Below, one piece after another: positions 1 through 5,090 of a stretch of 34,484 bases of DNA. This DNA comes from a virus. The position numbers and the translations under genes were made by a program. The notes beneath the pieces were generated by a model. That model was not told the origin of the DNA. It saw only the letters and a program-made list of their open reading frames with translations, and searched no databases. The first letter of the stretch is position 1, and every line of letters begins with the position of its first letter. The stretch lies in IMG/VR virus record IMGVR_UViG_3300032282_001229, positions 1-34,484 of that record; one strand, written 5' to 3'.

Positions 1-123
1 TGGAATTAAGATTGGACAGGATAGTAAAGATGACGAATGAGCAATTACAGGCTTTAGGAATAGATCCTAAATGGCTTGATGGTTTAAATGAAACCTTTGA
101 AAAGTATGAAATTAATACCCCAA
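1..123. repeat. Terminal direct repeat, left copy (circular closure)
   Basis: The first 123 bases recur without a mismatch as the last 123 bases of the window. The repeat begins inside the 3' end of a membrane-protein gene and ends inside the endolysin gene, so it has no gene boundary of its own. This is what an assembler leaves at the join of a circular or circularly permuted genome; a real packaged terminal repeat cannot be excluded from sequence alone. The unique genome length is then 34,361 bp. Confidence 0.95.
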
Positions 124-626
124 AGCGCCAGGCAGCTTTTATTGGTCAATGTGGGCATGAATCTGCCTCATTTAAAGTATTGGAAGAAAACCTCAATTAC
201 AGCGCCAAAGGTCTAGTTGCAACATGGCCCTCTAGATTTCAAAACATTGAATATGCCTCAGAATATGAGCGTAAACCTGAAAGAATTGCCAATAAAGTCT
301 ATGGTGGCAGAGCCGATCTTGGAAATACTGAGGATGGTGATGGCTGGAAGTTTCATGGAAGGGGTTTAATTCAGCTCACAGGGCGCTCAAATTACACAGT
401 ATGTGGGTTAGCATTAGGTAAGCCATTTGCAGAGCATCCTGAGCTTATTTTAGAGCCTGAGAACGCTTGTCTGTCTGCTGGCTGGTTTTGGAACAAAAGA
501 GGCTTAAATGCGTTAGCAGACAATGAAGATTGGACTACCATTACCAAGCGGATCAATGGTGGAACTATTGGTTTACAAGATCGTATTGATCGAACCCATA
601 AAGCTATGGACATACTAGGAGCATAA
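30..626 (+). CDS. GH19 chitinase-like endolysin
   Basis: A 198-residue peptidoglycan-degrading lysozyme of glycoside hydrolase family 19, the last gene of the lysis cassette. The family hallmarks are visible: GQCGHESASFKVLEENLNYS at about residues 39-58, with Glu44 and Glu53 as likely catalytic acid and base, and GWKFHGRGLIQLTGRSNY further on. No signal peptide or membrane segment is present, so the enzyme should wait in the cytoplasm for the upstream holins. ATG at 30 is preferred; a TTG at 12 in frame would add six residues. The start overlaps the end of the preceding membrane-protein gene by 11 bases once the genome is closed, which suggests translational coupling. The 5' end is repeated at 34391-34484. 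Confidence 0.93.
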   Translation: MTNEQLQALGIDPKWLDGLNETFEKYEINTPKRQAAFIGQCGHESASFKVLEENLNYSAKGLVATWPSRFQNIEYASEYERKPERIANKVYGGRADLGNTEDGDGWKFHGRGLIQLTGRSNYTVCGLALGKPFAEHPELILEPENACLSAGWFWNKRGLNALADNEDWTTITKRINGGTIGLQDRIDRTHKAMDILGA

Positions 627-628
627 AA

Positions 629-814
629 ATGCAAGAATCTAAAAAGCAACAAAAGCGTGAAGAATCTCAAGTTATTAAATTGCGTAATGCAGTTTATGAA
701 TTTGGCAAAGAACTTAAAAAACATGAGTCAGAGCCAATGAGTAAGGCGCATCCTGAGAAGTCTAAAGGATCAGATCAAAAAGATGCGCCTCTGCCAAATA
801 TGCGGAAATACTAA
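629..814 (+). CDS. Small charged hypothetical protein
   Basis: A 61-residue, Lys/Glu-rich, probably helical protein starting two bases after the endolysin stop, with AGGAG about 7 bases before its ATG. The N-terminal half looks like a short amphipathic or coiled helix (KKQQKREESQVIKLRN), the C-terminal half is polar and probably disordered. It is the last rightward gene: its stop overlaps the stop of the leftward operon's last gene, so this is the convergence point of the two transcription units. No function is recognised. A tiny spanin is unlikely because there is no signal peptide, lipobox or membrane segment. Confidence 0.7.
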   Translation: MQESKKQQKREESQVIKLRNAVYEFGKELKKHESEPMSKAHPEKSKGSDQKDAPLPNMRKY

Positions 815-1002
815 AGTTTTTTAAATTCCTGATCCATATCTTTAAGGGTAAACATACGGCTTTTAATCCAAGCGTAAGTCCATATCCTTAAAGCTACTGG
901 ATTGTGATTGAATACATCAGGAAAAGTTTCAAAAAACTGTCTTTCGCACTCATCTTCAGGAATAGCCATTTCTCCTGCAAAAGGGATCTGTTCAAAAATC
1001 AT
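811..1002 (-). CDS. Hypothetical protein, end of leftward operon
   Basis: A 63-residue soluble protein with an acidic, aromatic middle (ECERQFFETFPDVF). It is not recognised. The ATG overlaps the stop of the upstream gene as ATGA, a coupling arrangement used throughout this operon, and its stop overlaps that of the rightward gene ending at 814. The tight packing and intact frame are the main support for it being real. Confidence 0.6.
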   Translation of the reverse strand: MIFEQIPFAGEMAIPEDECERQFFETFPDVFNHNPVALRIWTYAWIKSRMFTLKDMDQEFKKL

Positions 1003-1205
1003 TTGAGCCTCACTACTTTAGCTTTACGCAATACAGCTTCATATTGCTGCTTGGCATGATCGTCTAGCTTTCGCAGAGGAAGATTCTGCCAATAGGCCCA
1101 TTTATCTCGATATTCTTGCTGTTCTGATGGAGGAGTCCAGCCGTTAAGTCTCCATCTAACAGTAATATCAGTTCCAGTAGCAGTCCAAATATGATCGTTG
1201 TCCAT
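999..1205 (-). CDS. Hypothetical protein with Trp-rich core
   Basis: A 68-residue protein starting MDNDHIWTATGTDITVRWR. The ATG at 1205 is chosen over an upstream in-frame TTG-type start because GGAGG lies five bases before it. The first half (WTATGTDITVRWRLNGWTPP) looks like short beta strands, and the second half is a charged helix. No family is recognised. It follows the secreted cysteine peptide by eight bases and is coupled to the next gene by ATGA. Confidence 0.65.
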   Translation of the reverse strand: MDNDHIWTATGTDITVRWRLNGWTPPSEQQEYRDKWAYWQNLPLRKLDDHAKQQYEAVLRKAKVVRLK

Positions 1206-1213
1206 AGAACCTC

Positions 1214-1345
1214 CTATCGGCAAATAGTAACCCATTGGCAGCCTCCTCCTCCACAGACATATTGCTGCCAACAATTTGCGTGTTGAGCCATTACAAAACC
1301 AACTACAAAAAATGCTGCTGTTGCTATAAGCGCTTTTTTAAACAT
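1214..1345 (-). CDS. Secreted four-cysteine mini-protein (43 aa)
   Basis: A 43-residue ORF with AAGGAGAATCACT directly before its ATG. Residues 1-20 read as a Sec signal peptide: KK at positions 3-4, a hydrophobic stretch LIATAAFFVVGFVMA, and a likely cleavage after Ala20. The mature 23 residues hold four cysteines (25, 31, 36, 42) in the symmetric pattern C-x5-C-GGGG-C-x5-C, with two tryptophans. This would suit a disulfide-stapled beta hairpin turning on the four glycines. No lipobox is present. It lies in the leftward early operon, between the SSB-tip protein and a 68-residue hypothetical gene. Export to the periplasm is inferred; the role is unknown. Confidence 0.75.
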   Translation of the reverse strand: MFKKALIATAAFFVVGFVMAQHANCWQQYVCGGGGCQWVTICR

Positions 1346-1356
1346 AGTGATTCTCC

Positions 1357-1611
1357 TTAAAATGGAATATCAGATTCAATATTAGATAAATCTACTGCTT
1401 TTGTTGGTGCTGCTCCTTTTTCTTCAGGCTCATTTAAGTAAGCAAGAATAGAACCTTCCTTCATAGCAAAAATAGGCAATGATTCTAGCTTCAACATTAA
1501 CCCATGTTTGGTTTCCATGACAATACCAATAGATTGATAGCGTTTTTTCATAGTGCCATCATCGCCTTTGAACTCTGATACTGCTGCTTTTACAAAATAT
1601 TTAATTGCCAT
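1357..1611 (-). CDS. SSB-like small protein with DIPF C-terminal tip
   Basis: An 84-residue protein. The N-terminal 60 residues alternate hydrophobic and polar (KRYQSIGIVMETKHGLMLKLESLP), as in a small OB-fold. The C-terminus is a low-complexity linker ending SNIESDIPF. An acidic tip closing on Asp-Ile-Pro-Phe is the signature by which bacterial SSB proteins recruit partners such as RecQ, RecO and PriA. The gene overlaps the YqaJ-type exonuclease by 11 bases and sits in the recombination module. A single-strand DNA-binding role is inferred; the OB fold itself is not proven by motif. A GGAG site precedes the ATG. Confidence 0.7.
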   Translation of the reverse strand: MAIKYFVKAAVSEFKGDDGTMKKRYQSIGIVMETKHGLMLKLESLPIFAMKEGSILAYLNEPEEKGAAPTKAVDLSNIESDIPF

Positions 1612-2251
1612 TTCTTTTCTCCATAAGATTTACTTCCACTTCTACTTCACTTAAAAATTGATTGATTTCTGCTTGCATAAACAAAATAAACTCAGAATCT
1701 CTAGGAATACGCACTATCAATAATTGGCTTCTTTCAGGCATCCTAGGATCAAAACTAACAAAATCGCACCATTTAGCGCCTGTAACTGCCATTTGAGCTT
1801 GCATCTGAATAATGTATTTTTCAGGAGGCTTATTGGCTTTTATGTAAGACCAATGCGTAGCAGAGTTTGGACATTTAATTTCAATAAGACCATCGTTTGC
1901 AACCAAGCCATCAGGAGAACAGCCAAAACCAGCGATAGTAGGATGATTGACAAAGGCAATCTGATCCACAAAATTGCCTGTCGCAACCTCATACGCAACC
2001 CTGGCTTGTGGTTCTGTTTGAGTTCCCCATTCCATTGCACCATTGGTATATGATTCCTCTATGGTCTTTGTAACTCGTTGCAAGGCAAGCTCAATCAGAT
2101 AGTTTCCTCGACTAGCTGAAGCACCTGATTTTGTCTTAGCCAATATATCAGCAACTCTAGAAGCTGTAACCTTTCCTAGGCGAAGTTGATGCCATTCAGC
2201 AGTTCCCTGTTGGACTGCTGCAACTCTATCTTCTGTAGTAAAAGTCGTCAT
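1601..2251 (-). CDS. YqaJ-like (lambda-exonuclease family) recombination nuclease
   Basis: A 216-residue nuclease of the YqaJ/lambda Exo branch of the PD-(D/E)XK fold. Seen in order: TAEWHQLRLGKVTASRV (residues 17-33), MEWGTQTEPQARVAYE with Glu80, CSPDGL with Asp114, EIKCP with Glu124 and Lys126, and a Gln-rich helix IIQMQAQMAV. These are the metal-binding and catalytic positions of the family. Such 5'-3' exonucleases produce 3' overhangs for an annealing protein, which is encoded just upstream in the same operon (2562-3101). It is coupled to its upstream neighbour by ATGA and overlaps the SSB-like gene downstream. Confidence 0.92.
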   Translation of the reverse strand: MTTFTTEDRVAAVQQGTAEWHQLRLGKVTASRVADILAKTKSGASASRGNYLIELALQRVTKTIEESYTNGAMEWGTQTEPQARVAYEVATGNFVDQIAFVNHPTIAGFGCSPDGLVANDGLIEIKCPNSATHWSYIKANKPPEKYIIQMQAQMAVTGAKWCDFVSFDPRMPERSQLLIVRIPRDSEFILFMQAEINQFLSEVEVEVNLMEKRNGN

Positions 2252-2427
2252 TTTTGTTCTTTCAATAGTTTTTCAGCATAATCAAATTCTTGTTTGTATT
2301 TAAGTTTCAACGCTTCTATTTCATCTTGTTGTTTTCGCAACATAACTGATGCTTTTAATAAACTCCATCTAGTGATTTTTTCATTTTTAGTAATATCTAT
2401 TTCGTCTGCTAATTTATATGCGTTCAT
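2248..2427 (-). CDS. Small helical hypothetical protein (59 aa)
   Basis: A 59-residue protein, almost wholly helical and charged, with a likely coiled-coil C-terminal half (QQDEIEALKLKYKQEFDYAEK). Both ends show coupling: its ATG shares one base with the stop of the upstream 29-residue gene (TAATG), and its stop overlaps the exonuclease start as ATGA. The LLKASVMLRKQQDEIEAL segment resembles short phage proteins with a LRxQxxxIxxLE helix, but no function is known to me. Confidence 0.72.
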   Translation of the reverse strand: MNAYKLADEIDITKNEKITRWSLLKASVMLRKQQDEIEALKLKYKQEFDYAEKLLKEQK

Positions 2428-2516
2428 TATTCAACCCAAATATAAAATAGAACAACTGCAATAAAAATCCAGCAAAGCAGTCCAGTTAAAGCAAAAAATC
2501 CAATTATGAAGCTCAT
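2427..2516 (-). CDS. 29-residue single-helix membrane peptide
   Basis: A 29-residue ORF that is nearly all transmembrane helix (FFALTGLLCWIFIAVVLFYI), with no basic residues before the helix and an acidic last residue. AAGGAGG stands seven bases before the ATG, one of the best ribosome sites in the operon, and the stop runs into the next start as TAATG. The ribosome site and couplings argue that this is translated. The function is unknown; inner-membrane peptides in early phage operons sometimes affect superinfection or host membrane enzymes. Confidence 0.62.
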   Translation of the reverse strand: MSFIIGFFALTGLLCWIFIAVVLFYIWVE

Positions 2517-2590
2517 TTCCGAGCCTCCTTTTCTCTAGTTAAAATTGCATCAAACATTGCTTTAAGCTCCCAATTCTGCTTTTTGAACAT
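2513..2590 (-). CDS. Possible 25-residue peptide overlapping the annealing-protein gene
   Basis: A short ORF in another frame that begins inside the 3' end of the annealing-protein gene and ends overlapping the next start as ATGA. The peptide (core NWELKAMFDAILTREKEARK) has a natural-looking amphipathic helix composition. An inner ATG at 2557 has GGAG upstream and would give 14 residues. It could be a real peptide, a coupling device, or a remnant of an older C-terminus of the upstream protein. Support is weak. Confidence 0.3.
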   Translation of the reverse strand: MFKKQNWELKAMFDAILTREKEARK

Positions 2591-3101
2591 CTTTGGCTGC
2601 TGAAATTGTGGCAACTGCTGATTTATCTTTTGCAAGGGCTTTATAGGCTTGAGCATATTTTTCCTTTAGTTCATCAATCGTTTCAGATAAATTGATAATG
2701 TTTACCCAATATTGAGTTAATTCTTTTAGATCAACTGGATCTTCATCAGGCAAATCTTCTCCGCTATAAATGTATAGCGCCAAACCATGTAGTGCTATTG
2801 CTTTGACTAAACAACGCTGCATGGCGGTATTTACAGCCATTGCATCAGGGTTTTGAATAGCTTTGTTTTGATTGTTAATGACAGGCATTTGAGCTGTCAT
2901 AGTTTTGCCAAAAGCGGTTACTGAGCAAAATACCATCAAAGTTTCAGCAAAGTAAACTGGATCACCATAAGTCCAAGTAGCTTGAGGATCTTGTTGGAGG
3001 AGCTGATCTACAGCCCATGACCATGACAGATAGGTAAATTTACCTTTTTTCTCTGTATGTTCGTTTACATTAATTTTTCGTAGTTCTAAAAATTTAGTCA
3101 T
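2562..3101 (-). CDS. DUF1071-type single-strand annealing protein
   Basis: A 179-residue annealing recombinase of the DUF1071 (Sak3-like) family. Seen: GKFTYLSWSWAVDQLL at 20-35, ATWTYGDPVYF, a beta region TAFGKTMTAQMPVINNQNKA, then NPDAMAVNTAMQRCLVKAIA and HGLALYIYSGEDLPDE at 105-120, the block I regard as most diagnostic. These proteins anneal complementary single strands produced by an exonuclease, here the YqaJ-like enzyme two genes downstream. ATG at 3101 is chosen because AAGGA precedes it; an in-frame upstream start at 3149 would overlap the preceding gene. The C-terminal 50 residues are a charged helix. Confidence 0.9.
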   Translation of the reverse strand: MTKFLELRKINVNEHTEKKGKFTYLSWSWAVDQLLQQDPQATWTYGDPVYFAETLMVFCSVTAFGKTMTAQMPVINNQNKAIQNPDAMAVNTAMQRCLVKAIALHGLALYIYSGEDLPDEDPVDLKELTQYWVNIINLSETIDELKEKYAQAYKALAKDKSAVATISAAKDVQKAELGA

Positions 3102-3111
3102 CACTTTTTCC

Positions 3112-3405
3112 TTAGTCGTTGATTTCATTTTCTGCTGCATCCTTGGCAAATCGCTCCATGTAATCCAAGGCCATCATCATTACTTTTCTACCAATTTGTT
3201 CGTAATCTTGAGTATCAATAATGGCTTGAAGTGCATCAGCTCGTTCTTTATCTAGATCTCCCATAGCCTCTGCAACTGCTTGGGTTGTTCTGTAATCGTA
3301 TTGAGCGCCTGGCTTCATTAGCTGCCAAGTGCGCTCCTCAATCTCATCAGAGCGATCATCGTAATCATTAGGCTCGTAGTAGGCATCAGCTCTATTCATT
3401 CCCAT
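3112..3405 (-). CDS. Acidic hypothetical protein (97 aa)
   Basis: An acidic, Tyr- and Asp-rich protein (YYEPNDYDDRSDEIEERTW) followed by a helical domain ending MALDYMERFAKDAAENEIND. AGGAGGG lies seven bases ahead of the ATG. It is not recognised. Its place directly upstream of the annealing protein suggests a helper in replication or recombination, or an early inhibitor of a host enzyme; acidic early phage proteins often mimic DNA, but nothing here proves that. Confidence 0.7.
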   Translation of the reverse strand: MGMNRADAYYEPNDYDDRSDEIEERTWQLMKPGAQYDYRTTQAVAEAMGDLDKERADALQAIIDTQDYEQIGRKVMMMALDYMERFAKDAAENEIND

Positions 3406-3406
3406 G

Positions 3407-3496
3407 TTAGAACCCTCCTAATAAGCCGTAGGCAAACATAGCGCCAAATGCTATTCCTGTTACTACAACTGCTATCCATTCAATAAATTGATTCAT
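3407..3496 (-). CDS. 29-residue single-helix membrane peptide, second of two
   Basis: A 29-residue ORF whose residues 5-27 form one hydrophobic helix (EWIAVVVTGIAFGAMFAYGL) with GxxxG/GxxxA-type small-residue spacing that could support helix packing. AAGGAG lies six bases before the ATG in the context AAGGAGTAAGTGATGA, which is shared with another gene of this operon. The stop ends one base before the next start. It is similar in length to the peptide at 2427-2516 but not in sequence. Confidence 0.6.
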   Translation of the reverse strand: MNQFIEWIAVVVTGIAFGAMFAYGLLGGF

Positions 3497-3506
3497 CACT
3501 TACTCC

Positions 3507-3701
3507 TTAAATTGTTTTTGGGAAAGAAAAATGGTCGGAAGATTCGCTAAAGCAATCCAATTTGCCATCTACATAAACAGCAAAAAAATTGGTTATTTTT
3601 AAAGCTAAATCAATAGCTTGATTGGTTGCAATACTGCAAGATTCGGCAGATTCAAATTGGGTAATAATTTGGCCATTTTTGTTGATTGCTTGGATTTTCA
3701 T
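3507..3701 (-). CDS. Small hypothetical protein (64 aa)
   Basis: A protein starting MKIQAINKNGQIITQFES, with an N-terminal beta hairpin pattern, a helix (TNQAIDLALKI) and a C-terminal strand. The ATG at 3701 is preferred because AAAGG precedes it; in-frame starts at 3716 and 3719 would add residues but lack a ribosome site. It looks like a compact alpha/beta domain. No family is recognised. Confidence 0.62.
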   Translation of the reverse strand: MKIQAINKNGQIITQFESAESCSIATNQAIDLALKITNFFAVYVDGKLDCFSESSDHFSFPKTI

Positions 3702-3750
3702 ATAATTGCCTTTCATCACTTTAAAAATGCCCCCTTTCAGAGGCTGTCAA

Positions 3751-3948
3751 TTAGTTAGTATAGCCTTGAGTTTTGCGAATTAATGTTGCAGCAGGAGCTT
3801 TAATTACTTTGGCTGAAAACTCAGCACCACTAGCAAATGGCAATGCTTGTTCCATCATGCCAGTTGCTTTGCGATCAGTAATTTCAAAACCATCTGCAAC
3901 CCAGTTTTCTGTTACTTCAAATTCCACAACCCATTTAAATGTTTTCAT
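3751..3948 (-). CDS. Small hypothetical protein near the early leftward promoter
   Basis: A 65-residue protein beginning MKTFKWVVEFEVTENWVADG, with beta strands at the start and a helical/loop C-terminus (FSAKVIKAPAATLIRK). The start at 3948 is set by TAGGAGTAAGTG before the ATG. It is the first well-supported gene of the leftward operon. FEVTENWVADGFEITD is a phrase I associate with short phage proteins of unknown role. No DNA-binding helix-turn-helix is visible, so it is not an obvious repressor partner for the regulator at 4123. Confidence 0.68.
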   Translation of the reverse strand: MKTFKWVVEFEVTENWVADGFEITDRKATGMMEQALPFASGAEFSAKVIKAPAATLIRKTQGYTN

Positions 3949-3957
3949 CACTTACTC

Positions 3958-4041
3958 CTAGACTTTGGTTAAAAAATTTACTGCATGGGTAAACTTTATC
4001 ATAAAAATCAACTTTGCAAATGTTTTTTTAAGTTTTTTCAT
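3958..4041 (-). CDS. Possible 27-residue basic leader peptide
   Basis: An ORF starting MKKLKKTFAKLIFMIKFTHA with AGGGA eight bases before the ATG; its TAG is immediately followed by the ribosome site of the next gene. It could be a leader peptide, a membrane-active basic peptide or a chance ORF in AT-rich DNA. It is the only reading frame between the early leftward promoter and the first sure gene. Confidence 0.35.
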   Translation of the reverse strand: MKKLKKTFAKLIFMIKFTHAVNFLTKV

Positions 4042-4069
4042 AGGTGGTTTCCCTAATACAACAGAATAA

Positions 4070-4099
4070 TTGATGCTTTTCATAATTTCATGCTAATAT
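4070..4099 (+). promoter_or_regulatory. Candidate early rightward promoter
   Basis: TTGATG at 4070-4075, an 18-base spacer ending TGC, and TAATAT at 4094-4099, which together form a sigma70-like promoter with an extended -10 element. It stands 23 bases before the ATG of the YdaS/Cro-like regulator, and GAAAGGA follows as ribosome site. The region 3949-4122 holds no other sure gene. Confidence 0.5.
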
Positions 4100-4106
4100 T
4101 TCTCAA
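4079..4106 (-). promoter_or_regulatory. Candidate early leftward promoter
   Basis: On the minus strand TTGAGA (complement of 4101-4106) is followed after 16 bases by TATGAA (complement of 4079-4084), a plausible sigma70 pair. It lies upstream of the entire leftward operon and overlaps the opposing rightward promoter, so the two may compete or share an operator. Confidence 0.35.
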
Positions 4107-4122
4107 CTTTGAAAGGAAAAGT

Positions 4123-4320
4123 ATGAATCCGATGGACTTACTAAAGATTGAGTTTGGGTCGCTTAAAGACCTGGCTGAAAAGCTCGATTTAAAGCCAAAT
4201 ACTGTGTATTTATGGGGTCAGAGCAACATTCCATTTAAGTATTTAAAGGCTATTGAGGAGCTTACAAACTACAAATTGACTAGAGAAATGCTTAGACCTG
4301 ATCTGTTTAAAAAGGACTAA
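4123..4320 (+). CDS. YdaS/Cro-like helix-turn-helix regulator
   Basis: A 65-residue DNA-binding protein. The helix-turn-helix is visible as GSLKDLAEKLDLKPNTVYLW, and the C-terminus carries LTREMLRPDLF, the ending typical of YdaS/Cro-like phage regulators. ATG at 4123 with GAAAGGA upstream is chosen; the in-frame ATG at 4090 lies upstream of and into the -10 element. It is the first gene of the rightward operon and is likely to bind the overlapping divergent promoters just upstream, repressing itself and the leftward genes. No partner CI-like repressor was found in the genome. Confidence 0.85.
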   Translation: MNPMDLLKIEFGSLKDLAEKLDLKPNTVYLWGQSNIPFKYLKAIEELTNYKLTREMLRPDLFKKD

Positions 4321-4322
4321 AA

Positions 4323-5090
4323 ATGAACTTTTACCCATTTCATATTGGGGATTATTTGAGTCATACCTCGCATTTGACTGATGAGGAGGATTTGGCTTAC
4401 AGGCGCATGATTGACCTTTATTACCAAACTGAAGAACCTTTTACTGATACAGCAAAACTGGCTAGAAAGGTTAGATCCAGCTTTGAAATAGTGGGTAGTT
4501 TGCTGCATGAGTTTTTTGTTTATGAGGATGATGCCTGGCATAACAAGAGAGCTGATGTAGAAATAGCTAAATACAAAGCTATGAAAGATGGGGGTCGCAA
4601 AGGCGCAGCATTAAGGTGGCATAAGGGAGGCGATACCCCCCCTATTACCCCCCCTAATCACTCCCTAATGCAAACCAAGAACCAAGAACCAAGAACCAAG
4701 AACCATATAACTACTACTCCTAAAGTCGTAACCCCTGAAGGGGTGTCAGTAGATTTATGGAATGATTTTTTGGTTTATAGGAAAAGATTGAAAGCTCCAG
4801 TAACAGATCGAGTTCTTGCAAGATTGATAAAAGAAGCTGAATTAGCCAAAATGCCATTAGATCAAGTGCTAGAAACCATCATTTTTAAGGGCTGGAGATC
4901 ATTTGATGCTACATGGATTCAACAACAGGCTCAGAAAGCCTCAGAAATGCCTCTAGGAAGCGATCAACAGATAGAGGAGGCATACAGAGTCGAATGTGGT
5001 GGAGATCCTCGTATGGCTCGTTTTAACAGCTATTTCGAGATGAAGAAATTTATCCTTGATCAGCGTGATAAAAAAAGGAAGGTGGCATGA
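4323..5090 (+). CDS. DUF1376 (YdaU-like) replication protein
   Basis: A 255-residue protein. The N-terminal 95 residues are a clear DUF1376 domain: NFYPFHIGDYLSHTSHLTDE, YRRMIDLYYQTEEPFT, ADVEIAKYK, and the helix end GRKGAALRWHK. A proline- and repeat-rich linker follows (TPPITPPNHS, then NQEPRTKN), and a C-terminal domain VDLWNDFLVYRKRLKAPVT similar to those on phage initiators. Family members sit where lambda O would be and are taken as replication initiators or helicase loaders. The gene lies three bases after the regulator and overlaps the methyltransferase start by four bases. The linker DNA carries direct repeats described separately. Confidence 0.85.
   Translation: MNFYPFHIGDYLSHTSHLTDEEDLAYRRMIDLYYQTEEPFTDTAKLARKVRSSFEIVGSLLHEFFVYEDDAWHNKRADVEIAKYKAMKDGGRKGAALRWHKGGDTPPITPPNHSLMQTKNQEPRTKNHITTTPKVVTPEGVSVDLWNDFLVYRKRLKAPVTDRVLARLIKEAELAKMPLDQVLETIIFKGWRSFDATWIQQQAQKASEMPLGSDQQIEEAYRVECGGDPRMARFNSYFEMKKFILDQRDKKRKVA
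4634..4744 (+). repeat. Direct repeats and hairpin inside the replication gene; possible origin
   Basis: Within the linker of the DUF1376 gene lie three elements. A C7 element TACCCCCCCTA occurs twice, 12 bases apart (C7 at 4636-4642 and 4648-4654). A 7-base unit AACCAAG is repeated four times in perfect tandem with a partial fifth (4673-4705). A hairpin ACCCC-TGAA-GGGGT follows at 4731-4744. In lambda-like phages the origin is an iteron array inside the initiator gene, so this cluster is a candidate origin. It could also be simple slippage in a disordered linker. Confidence 0.45.

Noticed and set aside
1-123. Genuine packaged direct terminal repeat
   Set aside because: The repeat begins and ends within genes and has the length of a typical assembly overlap; the packaging genes are of a headful-like type. 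Not strictly excluded.
392-724. 110-codon minus-strand ORF across the endolysin end
   Set aside because: Hydrophobic, Phe/Leu-rich translation antisense to a well-supported GH19 gene; no ribosome site or coupling.
3751-3948. CI-like repressor
   Set aside because: Right position near the divergent promoters, but no helix-turn-helix pattern and a beta-rich start.
4636-4654. Poly-C runs as another frameshift site
   Set aside because: The replication gene stays in one frame across both C7 runs, with matching protein repeats (ITPP) on each side.
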